Part shown: piece by piece, positions 1-8,804 of the stretch
Layout of the letters: each line of letters opens with the position of its first letter
Numbering within the stretch: the stretch's first letter is position 1
DNA from: JAGVSR01 sp963786675
Lineage (GTDB): Bacteria > Pseudomonadota > Alphaproteobacteria > Rhizobiales > Hyphomicrobiaceae
Reading direction: 5' to 3'
Length of the DNA stretch: 64,000 bases
Assembly: GCA_963786675.1 (NCBI GenBank)
Contig: CAWAZY010000003.1
Coordinates: 744,001 to 808,000 of the forward strand
Position numbers and translations under genes: made by a program
The notes under the pieces: generated by a model
The model's input: only the letters and a program-made list of their open reading frames with translations
Databases searched by the model: none
Told to the model about the DNA's origin: nothing

Positions 1-140
1 ATGTCGAGCCCCAGCGATCCTGTCGAAATGGCCTCGACATCGATCGACTTGTCGTTGGCGCCCAATCGCATGATCGAGCCCTTGCCGAAGTTCTTGTCGA
101 TCTGAGCCAGCGCTGCTTCGAGCGCCTGCTTCTTGTCCAT
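1..140 (-). CDS. recA: RecA recombinase, N-terminal fragment
   Basis: The gene begins at 140 and runs off the left edge, leaving about 46 codons. The readable residues begin MDKKQALEAAL and continue with the RecA-typical GKGSIMRLG and the run up to ISTGSLGLD, which lies before the Walker A motif. RecA is the cytoplasmic DNA-strand-exchange ATPase that also triggers LexA self-cleavage in the SOS response. cckA lies two genes upstream of it, an order familiar in Hyphomicrobiales. A LexA-like site sits about 90-105 bases upstream of the start. Identity is secure from the conserved N-terminus even though the ATPase core is outside the window. Confidence 0.96.
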   Translation of the reverse strand, partial: MDKKQALEAALAQIDKNFGKGSIMRLGANDKSIDVEAISTGSLGLD

Positions 141-447
141 TTTGGAATTTCCCCCTTCGATCACTTTCAAGTCCGGCTTGGTCATCGGGCACCTTAGGGT
201 ATGAGTTGAACCGCCACAATTTAACTGCAATGTACGCGGTTTGTTCTCATCGGTCAATCTTGTTTTGTTCTCATCGGGTCGATTGATCTGATTACATAAA
301 CGGGATTGCCCCAGCAGCGCCGCAGTTGTCGCATAGCGGGGATGGTCTGCGTTGTGTGTCAGATTCGCTGGTGGGGTTGGCGCACGGCTCCGGGGTCGAA
401 TCAGTTACCCTTTTTCGTTCACGCGATCCTTGAAAGGAGTTGCCCGC
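141..447. other. Intergenic region between recA and the small membrane protein
   Basis: About 300 bases separate the divergent starts of recA and the 448-735 gene. Apart from the LexA-like direct repeats at 232-277 and the ribosome-binding site GAAAGGAG at 432-439, no gene or RNA is apparent. Overlapping open frames on both strands here have no recognisable features. Confidence 0.6.
232..277. promoter_or_regulatory. Possible SOS (LexA) operator region upstream of recA
   Basis: The alphaproteobacterial LexA site is GTTC-N7-GTTC. Bases 232-246 read GTACGCGGTTTGTTC, which fits with one mismatch. The block TTTGTTCTCATCGG occurs twice as a direct repeat, at 240-253 and 264-277, so GTTC recurs at 243 and 267 with 24-base spacing. 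The location between recA and the divergent small gene fits an SOS-controlled promoter. The mismatch keeps this tentative. Confidence 0.4.
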
Positions 448-735
448 ATGTCGGACCGAACCATGATCGATGTCGCCGGCAAGACACTGCTTGTCCCGCG
501 CTTGGCCAAACGCGCCCTGCAGGTGCTGACGGCCATGGGACTGACGGCCCTGCTCACGCTGCTGATTATCGTGTCCAACAGCATGCTGACGTCGAAGGGT
601 GGCTCGTCGGCCGGTTTCAACAGCTGGCTTGCCTTCATTCAGCGGCCGGAAATCATCGGCACGATGGTTCTCACCGCCGTGGTGACGATCATCTATTTGC
701 ACTGGGATAAGCCCTCGTCGCAGAGCCGCCGCTAA
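448..735 (+). CDS. Small two-helix membrane protein, unknown function
   Basis: The product is 95 aa starting MSDRTMIDVAGKTLL. The start at 448 was chosen over an earlier in-frame codon because GAAAGGAG lies eight bases before it. Two hydrophobic segments are visible, around residues 25-45 (LTALLTLLIIVSN) and 68-86 (IGTMVLTAVVTIIYLHW), followed by a short basic tail PSSQSRR. I do not recognise a family. It sits between recA and cckA and ends at a strong bidirectional terminator shared with cckA. It is probably an inner-membrane protein. Nothing in the sequence assigns a role. Confidence 0.75.
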   Translation: MSDRTMIDVAGKTLLVPRLAKRALQVLTAMGLTALLTLLIIVSNSMLTSKGGSSAGFNSWLAFIQRPEIIGTMVLTAVVTIIYLHWDKPSSQSRR

Positions 736-767
736 GCACACACATCTGGGCTATGTCCTAGGAAGCA

Positions 768-800
768 AAAAAACCGCCCGGGGAATCCCGGGCGGTTTTT
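768..800. terminator. Bidirectional rho-independent terminator
   Basis: Perfect 9-bp stem CCGCCCGGG (774-782) and CCCGGGCGG (787-795) with a GAAT loop, flanked by an A run on the left and a T run on the right. It can therefore end both the small membrane protein gene on + and cckA on -. Confidence 0.9.
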
Positions 801-838
801 GTTGAGCGGCCCGCTGGAGCCGCGGGGCATAGTGACGA

Positions 839-3461
839 TCAGCGGCTCAGTTCTTCTTTCACTTTCGCCGCCAGCTGCGGCAGCGAGAACGGCTTGGGCA
901 GGAAGGCGACGTCCTCACCACTGCCCAGTGTTTCGCGGAAGGCCTCGTTGGGGTAGCCCGATACGAAAATGACCTTGATCGACGGGTTGGTCTTGCGCAG
1001 TTCGCGGAACATGGTCGGTCCGTCCATTTCCGGCATCACCACGTCGGTCACCACGATGTCGATGGCGCCGTCGTGCTCGGCCACGATGTCGAGGGCTTCC
1101 TGACCGTCTGAGGCTTCCAGCACCTCATAACCCTGTCGCGTGAGCGCACGCACCGCGAACGAGCGCACGACATCCTCGTCTTCGACCAAGAGGACACGCC
1201 CAGTGCCCGTTAGATCGGCGGGCGCACCGCTGGCGTCCTTTTCCTTCACGGCCACGGGCTGCACGGATGAGACCGCTTCGTCGTCCACCTCGGGGATGTG
1301 GCGCGGCAGGTAGACCCGGAACGTCGTACCTTTGCCCAGCGCGCTATCAGCATAGATGAAGCCGCCCGACTGCTTGACGATGCCGTACACCGTGGAGAGG
1401 CCCAGGCCCGTCCCCTTGCCCACGCCCTTGGTGGTGAAGAACGGCTCGAAAATCTTGGCCAGGACTTCGGCTGGCATGCCGGTGCCCGTGTCACTCACTT
1501 CGATGCCGACGTACTCGCCGACGGGCATGCCGTCCAGCTCCAGGCGCTGGCTTTCGCGCTCGGTGATGTTGCGCGTGCGCACGGTCAGGCTGCCGCCGTT
1601 GGGCATCGCGTCCTTGGCATTGACGGTCAGGTTGACGATTACGCGTTCCAGTTCGTTGCGATCGACGTTCACGTACCAGAGGTCGCGGCTCGGCTGGATC
1701 TTGAATTGGATCTTCTCGCCGACCGTGGTGCGCAACATGCTGGAGCTTTCGTTCAGCACGTCGTCGAGGAGCAGTGGTTCGGCGCGCAGCGTCTGACGGC
1801 GCGAGAACGACAGCAACTGGCGCACCATGCCCGCGGCGCGGTAGGCGCTCTGCTGGATGTTCTTGATGTCCTTGTAGGCCGGATCGGACGTGCGATGAGT
1901 CTGCAAGAGCAGGTCCGAGAAGCCGATGATGGCGGTCAGCACGTTGTTGAAGTCGTGCGCGATGCCGCCCGCGAGCTTGCCGACGGCCTCCATCTTGGAG
2001 CTCTGCGCGAACTGCGCTTCGAGCGCCTTTTGCTCCGTGGCGTCGATGACATACAGCATGGCCGCTTCGCGTTCGCTCGCCTGCTCGACGAGCGGGCTCA
2101 TGTAGACGCGGCGGACAGTGTCAGGCGACAAGCGCGATCTCGATGGGCTGTCCGGCAGCCTTGCCGCCAAGCACCCGCTTCAAGGTCTCCGCCGTCTCCT
2201 GGCGCGTCGCCTTGTCGTCGCCGCGGCACAGCACATCTAGGGCACTCTTGCCGAGGCCGCCCGACGCATCGAGCATCAGCCGCGCGAAGGCGCCATTGGC
2301 ACTGGTGATGCGGCCGTCGGCCGATACGCTGGCAATGCCGAAAGGCGCGGACTGGAAGAAGCGGGCGAAGCGCACGTCGGTCGTGGCCGGGTCGAGGCCC
2401 AGGCCGTGGTCTCCATCGCGATTGACGAAGGCGATGAGGCGCGTGCCGTCGCGCGCCGTGCGCGACATCAGGCGGACCGGCATCAGACGCCCATCCTCGC
2501 GGGTCGCGTCGACATCGAGCGAGACCTGCGTCTCCTTACCCGACTTCCAGGCACCTTCGATGAGATCGACGGCGTCGGCCGACAGCACGTCACCGAGGCG
2601 CAGCATGCGCGTGGACAGCAAGTGCGCGGGGTATCCGAGCCAGCGGGCCAGTGTGCCGTTGAGATGGCGGACGGTGTTCTGCTGATCGATCATCAGCAGA
2701 CCCACGGGTGCCGCGTCGTAATAGCCCAGCGTATCGACGAGGGCCTGTCGGCTAGCAGCGGCGCTCGTGCGCTCCTCCGTCACATCGAGGATCGTCCAAA
2801 GAACAGTCGGCCCCGTTTCGCGGATGCGGCCGAGTTCCAGGGGCGAGACTTCCACGCGCAGGATGCGCTGGGGTACGCCGGCGGCGTTGGCCAGGCGGAA
2901 ATCCTCGCCATGCCGGTCACCGCGATCAGCGGCGCGGTTCAGCCGGAAGAACGCCTCGCGCGCGGCCAGATCGGCACCGAAGGCCATATCGAGAGCGGAG
3001 ATTTCCCGCGATGTGAGCCGACCGACCAGTTCTTCCAGTTTGCCGTTGGCATACAGGATGCTGCCGTCGCGGCGCGCCACGAGCAGGCCGCGATCGGAGC
3101 CTTCGCTGATGCCGCGCACGATATCGTCCAGGATCAAGCGGTCGCCGATGCGCACGTGCCCGGCCAACAGACCGAAGGCAAAGAACACACCCAAAATGGC
3201 GAGGGACGCCAGGAGCGTGAGCAGCAACGGCGTACCCGCGATGCTCGCCATGGCGGCAACCGCCACCACGCCGAGCGCGAAGATGGCGCCAAGCAGCGGC
3301 AGGTGATCCGAGGATGCTTGCACCCCCGAGGTCGTGAGACCGGGCGCGTCCGGACCACGGGGAATTGCGGCGCTGCTTTCGCTCATGAAGTCGAAAGCTA
3401 TCTGATTCGGGGGAGAGGCGGCCTCAAGGGGCGGCATGGGCGGTTCGCTCTTGTTACGCAT
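839..3461 (-). CDS. cckA: Cell-cycle hybrid histidine kinase CckA (apparent frameshift)
   Basis: CckA is the membrane hybrid kinase that feeds phosphate through ChpT to CtrA and CpdR in alphaproteobacteria. The N-terminal part (start 3461, MRNKSEPP) has two membrane helices near residues 55-105 and PAS-like sensory domains. The C-terminal part holds the HisKA box (GGIAHDFNN), the HATPase domain (GTGLGLSTVYGIVKQSGG) and a receiver with VTDVVMPEMDG and the conserved lysine in FLPKPFS. The two halves lie in different frames. The first ends at a TGA at 2121-2123, and the second reads on from DTVRRVYMSP. Joining them at about 2121-2130 requires removing one base and gives about 873 aa, normal for CckA. 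No domain is missing, so I read this as a sequence error. A CtrA-like site lies upstream. Confidence 0.93.
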
Positions 3462-3766
3462 ACGCTGTGGCTCTGGCGCCGTGCCGGCCCGCCTGTCGGG
3501 GGTAGACGGCCGTCTGAGGCACCATCGCTGTCAACAGTTCGATCATCAGGGTTAAATTGCCGTGAATTTGGCGCTATAGGAGCCCTTGCCGCGTGCTTCA
3601 TTTTGGGTGCGACCACGATATTGCGCGGTGCGAACCTTTCAGTCGTCTCAACAGCATCGCCAGAATGGTGCGCATTATCAAACGGCTTTGAGCTTGCCTT
3701 GCGACCGCAGGTCAACGCTCGGGCGCAACCTTCACCATGGAGAGCCCCGACGGGGCGGAACACCAG
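3462..3766. other. Divergent intergenic region cckA / FliO-like gene
   Basis: About 300 bases that must contain the promoters of both divergent genes. Besides the CtrA-like site at 3552-3566 I see no RNA gene or repeat. The open frames that cross it belong to antisense shadows of the flanking genes. Confidence 0.55.
3552..3566. promoter_or_regulatory. CtrA-like site between cckA and the FliO-like gene
   Basis: TTAA-ATTGCCG-TGAA matches the CtrA consensus TTAA-N7-TTAA with one mismatch. It lies about 90 bases upstream of cckA and about 200 bases upstream of the divergent FliO-like gene. One such match can occur by chance, so this is only suggestive. Confidence 0.3.
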
Positions 3767-4126
3767 ATGTGGGACATCCTCACCTACCTCATTCTGATCG
3801 TGCTCGTGGCCGGGGCCCTGGTCGGTGCGGCGCTGGTGGCACGGGGCGCGCTGACGGGTTCTTCCCCGCTGGAGGGCTTTTTTGGGCCGAAGCCGGATCG
3901 GCGGCTGGACGTAGTTGAACACCAGTCCATCGATGGCCGCCGGAAACTCATTCTGGTTCGCCGTGATGACGTCGAACATCTGATCATGACGGGAGGTCCC
4001 GTGGATGTCGTCATAGAGACCGGCATTTCATCGCGACCTGCGCGGGCGGACTACACGGATGGGGTCCAGCCTGTGTTCTCCAGGACGCCGCGTACCTTCG
4101 GGCAGGCTGGCACGGCGGAGAACTAG
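3767..4126 (+). CDS. FliO-like single-pass membrane protein
   Basis: The protein is 119 aa from MWDILTYLILIV. An N-terminal membrane helix (LILIVLVAGALVGAALVA) is followed by a cytoplasmic domain with VVEHQSIDGRRKLILVRRDDVEHL and IMTGGPVDVVIETGI. This pattern is typical of FliO/MopB-family proteins, which help assemble the flagellar export gate. No other flagellar gene is in the window, so either the gene stands apart from its partners or it is a FliO-like protein with another role. An upstream ATG at 3737 would add ten residues. The one at 3767 has the better purine-rich leader (GGGGCGGA). Confidence 0.65.
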   Translation: MWDILTYLILIVLVAGALVGAALVARGALTGSSPLEGFFGPKPDRRLDVVEHQSIDGRRKLILVRRDDVEHLIMTGGPVDVVIETGISSRPARADYTDGVQPVFSRTPRTFGQAGTAEN

Positions 4127-4314
4127 GTGGAGGCGACCTCATTTTCGCCTGTTCAAGGCCTAGACTGGCCCACCCGCTTATCCATCGTCAGGATCCAGGG
4201 CCGCGTACCCGATCACCGCAGCCGGGCCTGGCGCCGATCACTCCATCGCCGCGCCGCACGGCATTTCGAGAACGCTGGTGCGCGCGCAAGCAAACTCCGG
4301 AACAGGAAAAACTG

Positions 4315-7293
4315 ATGACCGCACGACGCCAATTTTGCTTCACCCTCGCCATGCTCTGTGCGGGGTTGGGCACGGGCGTCACCGTTGGCGCCCCTGCGCA
4401 GGCTCAGTCGCTGCTCGAAGCTTTCGGCAACGTCGCGGGAGCCCATCTGTCACAGAAGGCCGAGGGTGAGGCTGCCCCGGATGCAGGCCAACCCACACCG
4501 GCGCCTGACACTGCACCGGCGCCTGACACTGCACCGGCTCCGGCCCGAACCGATGCGCCATCATCAGACGCGCCTCAGGCTGACGCTGTCCCGCCCGCAC
4601 CGGAAGGGGCTGTTGCTCCCGGCACCCCCGCCCAGGCGCCGGCACCCGCAGCCGATGGCGGCGAAGCGCCACCTGCTGCCAACGGCGGCGAAGCGCCACC
4701 TGCTGCCAACGGCGGCGAAGCGCCACCTGCTGCCAACGGCAGCGAAACTGCACCTGCTGCCAACGGCAGCGAAACTGCACCTGCCGCCAACGACGGCCGG
4801 CCCGCGGCCACACCAGCTGAATTGGCGGCCGATCAACTCGCCATCGATGAAGTGCGCCAACCCGCGGTTTACCTGAAGGCCGCGGTGGACCTTTTGGAGC
4901 AGGATGTCGAAGCCGCGGCCTCAAGCGATGAGAACTTGGCCAAGCTGCGCGTGGAAATCGACGCCGTGATTGGCGGCGGTGACCTGTTCCTGGAAAGCCT
5001 CCAGCCGCGCTACAAGACTGTGACCGCGCAGATCGCCAAGCTCGGACCGCCGCCCGAAAAAGAGCAGCCGGCCGAAGCGCCCGCCATCGCCGCCGAACGC
5101 GCTCGGCTCGCCAAGCTTTCCGCCGAGATCGACGGGGCCATCAAGGCGACGGGGCTCGTCCAGTACCGGGCGCGCTCCCTGCTGACGCGCGTGCAGGAAT
5201 TGCGCACGCGCCTGTTCGCGTCGCAGCTGCTTCGCCGCAACAGCTCGCCGCTTAGCCCCGACACCTGGAGCAACGTCGCGTCCGCCATGCCGGCTGCCGC
5301 TGCTGAGTTCAGGTGGTCGTTCTGGCGCCTGAAACGGGTTGCCGACGAGAATATCTGGGCGATCACGGCGATCGTCCTGGGATCACTCGCCCTGTACTTT
5401 GGTCTGGCCCACGTTCGCCGGCGCATTTTTGCCGCGCGGTTGGAGCCCCCCCGCGACGCCGCGCCCGACTTCTTCCAGCGTGCGGGTACGGCAGGCTGGG
5501 TGGCGAGCCTCTACGTGCTTCCCGCTGCGCTGGCCATGACGCTGCTATGCTTCGGCCTCGACTCGGTGGGATTCTGGTTCCTGGACAGCGAGCGGCTCGT
5601 TCTGACCGTGCTGCCGGCCGCACTTGTGTTCATCGGGGTGCGCGCGCTGGCCCGGGCGATCCTGCAGCCCAACCGGCCGGCGTGGCGCCTGATCGATCTT
5701 GCCGATCGTCCCGCCGCATCGCTCGCCACGGCGATGACGTTGATCGGTGCGGTCTATGCCGCCGACGTTCTGCTGCGCGAAGCCGTCCGGGTGCTGGCGA
5801 TGCCGCTGTCGGTCAGCGTTGTGGTCGCCGCGCTGGCGAGCGTTGGATTGTCGGCGCTCTTGTTCAAAATCGCACGCACGCGCTTTGTTCCCCAGCCGCC
5901 GGTCGTTCGCGAGCCCGATCAGCCTTCCGACGCCCTGACCGCCGTGCCGCGTGACGCGGAGCCTGGGCAGCCGGTCCCTCAACAGGTTTCGCTGTTCGCA
6001 CCCCGCCTGCTGAAGATCCCGCTGATCATCGTGGCGCTCTTCATTCTGGTGGCCTCCTTGGCGGGGTATGTGGCGCTGGGCCGCTTCGTGGCCGGTCAGG
6101 TCATCGTCACCGGCAGTTTTGTCGTGCTGGTCATTCTGCTGCATCTGGCCATCCGCGCGCTGGTCGGCGAGGAGGCCCGGGAAGATCGGGCGCTGGGCCG
6201 CGTGATGCATCAACGTCTCGGGCTCGACGACGGGCAATCGCGCACCGTTACGCGCATTGCCGGTTTTCTGCTTGATGGATTGCTGGCGCTCATCGCCCTG
6301 CCCTTCATCATGGCCACCTGGGGCTTTGCGCTGCCCGACACGCTGGCTTGGCTGAAGTCACTCGTGTTTGGCTTCGAAATCGGGCACGTCCGCATTTCGC
6401 TGGCCCAGATCGCCGCTGCAATCGGCCTGTTCCTGGCGCTGCTGTTCGTGACCCGGCAGGCCCAGCGCTGGATCAATTCATCCTTCCTGCAGACGGCCCG
6501 CATCGACGCAGGTGTCGCAAACTCGATCCACAAGGCGATCGGCTACGTGGGGTTCGCGCTGGCGCTGCTCGCGGCGCTTTCCTACAGCGGGCTCGATATT
6601 ACCAACCTTGCCATCGTCGCCGGTGCGCTTTCGGTCGGTATCGGCTTCGGACTTCAGTCGATCGTCAACAACTTCGTCTCGGGCCTCATTCTGCTGATCG
6701 AACGGCCGATCAAGGTCGGCGATCTCGTCGTGATCAATGGACAGTGGGGCCGGGTGCGCAACATCGCGGTGCGCTCCACCGAAATCGAAACGGCCGATCG
6801 CGCGTCGCTGATCGTGCCCAATTCCGAGTTGATTACCACCACCGTCACGAACTGGACGCATCGCAACGCGCTCGCCCGCGTCACGATTCGCGTGTCGACG
6901 GGCTACGACAGCGACCCCGATCATGTGCGCAGCGTGCTCGAGAAATGCGCCTCGGAATGCCAGATCATTCTGCAACAGCCCAAGCCCGAAGTGGTGTTTG
7001 AGAATTTCGGGGCAAGCGGACTGGATTTTGCGCTGCATACGGTAGTGTCCGACATTGCCCGCGGGTTTGCCGCTCAGACGGATCTGCGCACGCGCATCAT
7101 AAAGGCGTTCCGGAGCGAGGGAATCGAGGTTCCCTACAATCAGGTCGACGTCAATCTGCGCGATCTGGACTTTCTGCGCTCGATGCTCGCCAAGGCGCAG
7201 GCGCAGCAGGGTCGGAGTGGGGATGCACAGCCGTCAGGCGGCTCTGGCAGTGGCGCCCCGTCCAAGGCGCCCGGTGGCGGCGAAACCGCGTGA
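4315..7293 (+). CDS. Large MscS-family mechanosensitive channel with DUF3772-type periplasmic domain
   Basis: This 992-aa inner-membrane protein opens under membrane tension to release solutes. A signal peptide (residues 1-32, ending AQAQS) is followed by an Ala/Pro-rich linker to about residue 160 containing exact peptide repeats. Next comes a periplasmic helical domain (about 170-330) resembling DUF3772, multiple membrane helices (about 345-700), and the MscS core at about 720-950. The core shows the pore-helix region ALSVGIGFGLQSIVNNFVSG and the beta domain signature IERPIKVGDLVVINGQWG. The C-terminus is a short Gly/Ser/Pro tail. The size places it with the large MscK/MscM-like relatives. 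The linker contains a minisatellite that may vary in copy number between strains. Start supported by an AGGAAAAA leader. Confidence 0.92.
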   Translation: MTARRQFCFTLAMLCAGLGTGVTVGAPAQAQSLLEAFGNVAGAHLSQKAEGEAAPDAGQPTPAPDTAPAPDTAPAPARTDAPSSDAPQADAVPPAPEGAVAPGTPAQAPAPAADGGEAPPAANGGEAPPAANGGEAPPAANGSETAPAANGSETAPAANDGRPAATPAELAADQLAIDEVRQPAVYLKAAVDLLEQDVEAAASSDENLAKLRVEIDAVIGGGDLFLESLQPRYKTVTAQIAKLGPPPEKEQPAEAPAIAAERARLAKLSAEIDGAIKATGLVQYRARSLLTRVQELRTRLFASQLLRRNSSPLSPDTWSNVASAMPAAAAEFRWSFWRLKRVADENIWAITAIVLGSLALYFGLAHVRRRIFAARLEPPRDAAPDFFQRAGTAGWVASLYVLPAALAMTLLCFGLDSVGFWFLDSERLVLTVLPAALVFIGVRALARAILQPNRPAWRLIDLADRPAASLATAMTLIGAVYAADVLLREAVRVLAMPLSVSVVVAALASVGLSALLFKIARTRFVPQPPVVREPDQPSDALTAVPRDAEPGQPVPQQVSLFAPRLLKIPLIIVALFILVASLAGYVALGRFVAGQVIVTGSFVVLVILLHLAIRALVGEEAREDRALGRVMHQRLGLDDGQSRTVTRIAGFLLDGLLALIALPFIMATWGFALPDTLAWLKSLVFGFEIGHVRISLAQIAAAIGLFLALLFVTRQAQRWINSSFLQTARIDAGVANSIHKAIGYVGFALALLAALSYSGLDITNLAIVAGALSVGIGFGLQSIVNNFVSGLILLIERPIKVGDLVVINGQWGRVRNIAVRSTEIETADRASLIVPNSELITTTVTNWTHRNALARVTIRVSTGYDSDPDHVRSVLEKCASECQIILQQPKPEVVFENFGASGLDFALHTVVSDIARGFAAQTDLRTRIIKAFRSEGIEVPYNQVDVNLRDLDFLRSMLAKAQAQQGRSGDAQPSGGSGSGAPSKAPGGGETA
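4501..4788 (+). repeat. Coding minisatellites in the MscS linker
   Basis: An 18-bp unit GCGCCTGACACTGCACCG is repeated exactly twice at 4501-4536 (peptide APDTAP). A 27-bp unit is repeated five times at 4654-4788, encoding a nine-residue block (N/D)G(G/S)E(A/T)(P/A)PAA. Units two and three are identical and units four and five share the NGSETAPAA variant. All copies keep the frame. Confidence 0.9.
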
Positions 7294-7339
7294 GGGTGCC
7301 GTCGCCTGGATGTCGCGCGGTGCGAGGCCCGGCCTGTTT

Positions 7340-7627
7340 TCAGCGGACGTGATCGCTTTCGTCGCGGTCGCCGAAGGCGGCTGGCGAGAGAGATTTGAGG
7401 TCGAGATCCCTGACCGCGATCCTGGCGACCTGCAGGGCACCGGGGCTGGGGCCGCGTTCAGCGGCGGCCAGAACGCCCAGCGCCACAGCCGCATTGTGGG
7501 CTGCGAGAATGCTTTCGGCACTCTCCGCACCCGCCTGGGCCAGACCATCAACGGTGAGAATAAAGAGCGCCCAACCTAGGGCCGCCCTGGACCAATGCTT
7601 GCCGCTGAACTTGAGAATGGACAGCAT
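7340..7627 (-). CDS. Hypothetical protein with N-terminal hydrophobic segment
   Basis: The product is about 95 aa from MLSILKFSGKHWSRA. A basic N-terminus leads into a hydrophobic stretch (ALGWALFILTVDGLAQA) that looks like a signal peptide cleaved after AQA. The mature part is helical and Ala-rich (SILAAHNAAVALGVLAAAERG) with a charged C-terminus. An upstream start at 7681 is possible, but 7627 follows a GGAG motif and places the hydrophobic core at a normal distance. I do not recognise the family. It converges with the MscS gene and lies downstream of dksA in the same orientation. Confidence 0.45.
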   Translation of the reverse strand: MLSILKFSGKHWSRAALGWALFILTVDGLAQAGAESAESILAAHNAAVALGVLAAAERGPSPGALQVARIAVRDLDLKSLSPAAFGDRDESDHVR

Positions 7628-7763
7628 GACGGTACACACTCCAATGGGCCAAAAGGGCCTCGATGGAGATTGTGGCGGCAAATCCTTGCCTCCACGTTAA
7701 CACCCGTCCTGAAATGGAGCAGCAGCCCGCGTGCCGGCCGCGTCATGCCGCTGATGATGGCGG

Positions 7764-8513
7764 TCAGTCTTCCCGGTAAACGCGCTCGCGGCGCTCGTGG
7801 CGCTCTTGCGCTTCCAGAGACAGCGTGGCGATGGGCCGGGCATCGAGCCGCTTCAACCCGATCGGCTCACCGGTCTCTTCGCAGTACCCGTAGGTGCCGT
7901 CCTCAATCCGGGCGAGCGCCGCGTCGATCTTAGAGATGAGCTTGCGCTGCCGGTCGCGGGCGCGCAGTTCGAGCGCCCGATCCGTTTCGGATGTGGCGCG
8001 GTCGGCGAGGTCGGCGTGCTGCACGGAATCCTCGTGCAGCCCTTCCAGCGTCTCCTTCGTCTGGCGGATGATTTCATCCCGCCACGTGAGGAGCTTCTGG
8101 CGGAAATAGAGGCGCTGGCGCTCGTTCATGAACGGCTCGTCCTCGGTCGGCCGGTAGTCCGGCGACAACACGATGGCGGAGGCCTTGGCGCGATCCACGA
8201 GTTTTTTGTCCGATTGCTTCTGAGCCGCGCGTGTCACGGCCTTGGGCTTGGCGGGAGCGGCTTTCACTGGGGCAGCCGGCTTTGTTGCCGCGCGTGGGGC
8301 GGGCTTGGAGGCGCGGGCACGCGATGCCGGCAGAGCGGCGGCGGATTTGGATTTTTCGGGCGCGGATTTTGCGGCAGGCTTGGATACCGCACGTTTGGCG
8401 GCCTTTGCGGCGGCCGGCTTTGCCGCGGCGGCCTTGGCCGGCGCCTTGCCGCGCGCGGCCGGCGCTTTGCGCGCTGACGTTCCGGAATTGCTCTTCTGGT
8501 CGCGTCTGCTCAT
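7764..8513 (-). CDS. dksA: DksA with a long Ala/Lys/Pro-rich N-terminal tail
   Basis: DksA binds the secondary channel of RNA polymerase and potentiates ppGpp control of transcription. The C-terminal 140 residues are a full DksA: coiled coil (LYFRQKLLTWRDEIIRQTKE), then GTYGYCEETGEPIG and LKRLDARPIATLSLEAQERHE. Only one cysteine remains in the zinc-finger region, as in other alphaproteobacterial DksA. Residues 10-110 are instead a repetitive Ala/Lys/Pro tail resembling histone H1 (KAPAKAAAAKPAAAKAAK). The start at 8513 was chosen because GGAGG lies just upstream. Whether the tail binds DNA or RNA cannot be told from sequence. Confidence 0.92.
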   Translation of the reverse strand: MSRRDQKSNSGTSARKAPAARGKAPAKAAAAKPAAAKAAKRAVSKPAAKSAPEKSKSAAALPASRARASKPAPRAATKPAAPVKAAPAKPKAVTRAAQKQSDKKLVDRAKASAIVLSPDYRPTEDEPFMNERQRLYFRQKLLTWRDEIIRQTKETLEGLHEDSVQHADLADRATSETDRALELRARDRQRKLISKIDAALARIEDGTYGYCEETGEPIGLKRLDARPIATLSLEAQERHERRERVYRED

Positions 8514-8768
8514 CTCCGGCCTCCGTTGCGGCACCCTCGACGCCCGAGCCGGACTCGGCGCGACTGAACTATGTCCCGAGACCGGATGTCGCGATCCTAT
8601 TGTCGCGCGCCAAGGGCGAAGTCAAGGCGGGCCGCACGCTGCCCGGCCGAATTGCAGAGAATCCCGCAAGTTTCGGTTACTTAATGACGTTCATTTATGT
8701 GCTGCGGCGGTCGGGTTGCAGGTGCGACACGCGCCGGCCCGGGGTGCCGGGTTCACAGACTCGAAGCG

Positions 8769-8798
8769 TTAACGCGAATTTAACGATTTCAATACAAT
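8769..8798 (+). promoter_or_regulatory. Perfect CtrA box with overlapping promoter elements
   Basis: TTAAC-GCGAAT-TTAAC at 8769-8784 matches the full CtrA consensus exactly. TTAACG (8769-8774) could serve as the -35 and TACAAT (8793-8798) as the -10, with an 18-bp spacer. This predicts a start near 8805 reading rightwards. CtrA would occupy the -35/spacer region. Confidence 0.6.
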
Positions 8799-8804
8799 CT
8801 TAGC

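Noticed and set aside
2406..3797. 463-codon open frame on + opposite cckA
   Set aside because: It is antisense to a clear CckA sequence, lacks any domain and is typical of GC-rich mirror frames.
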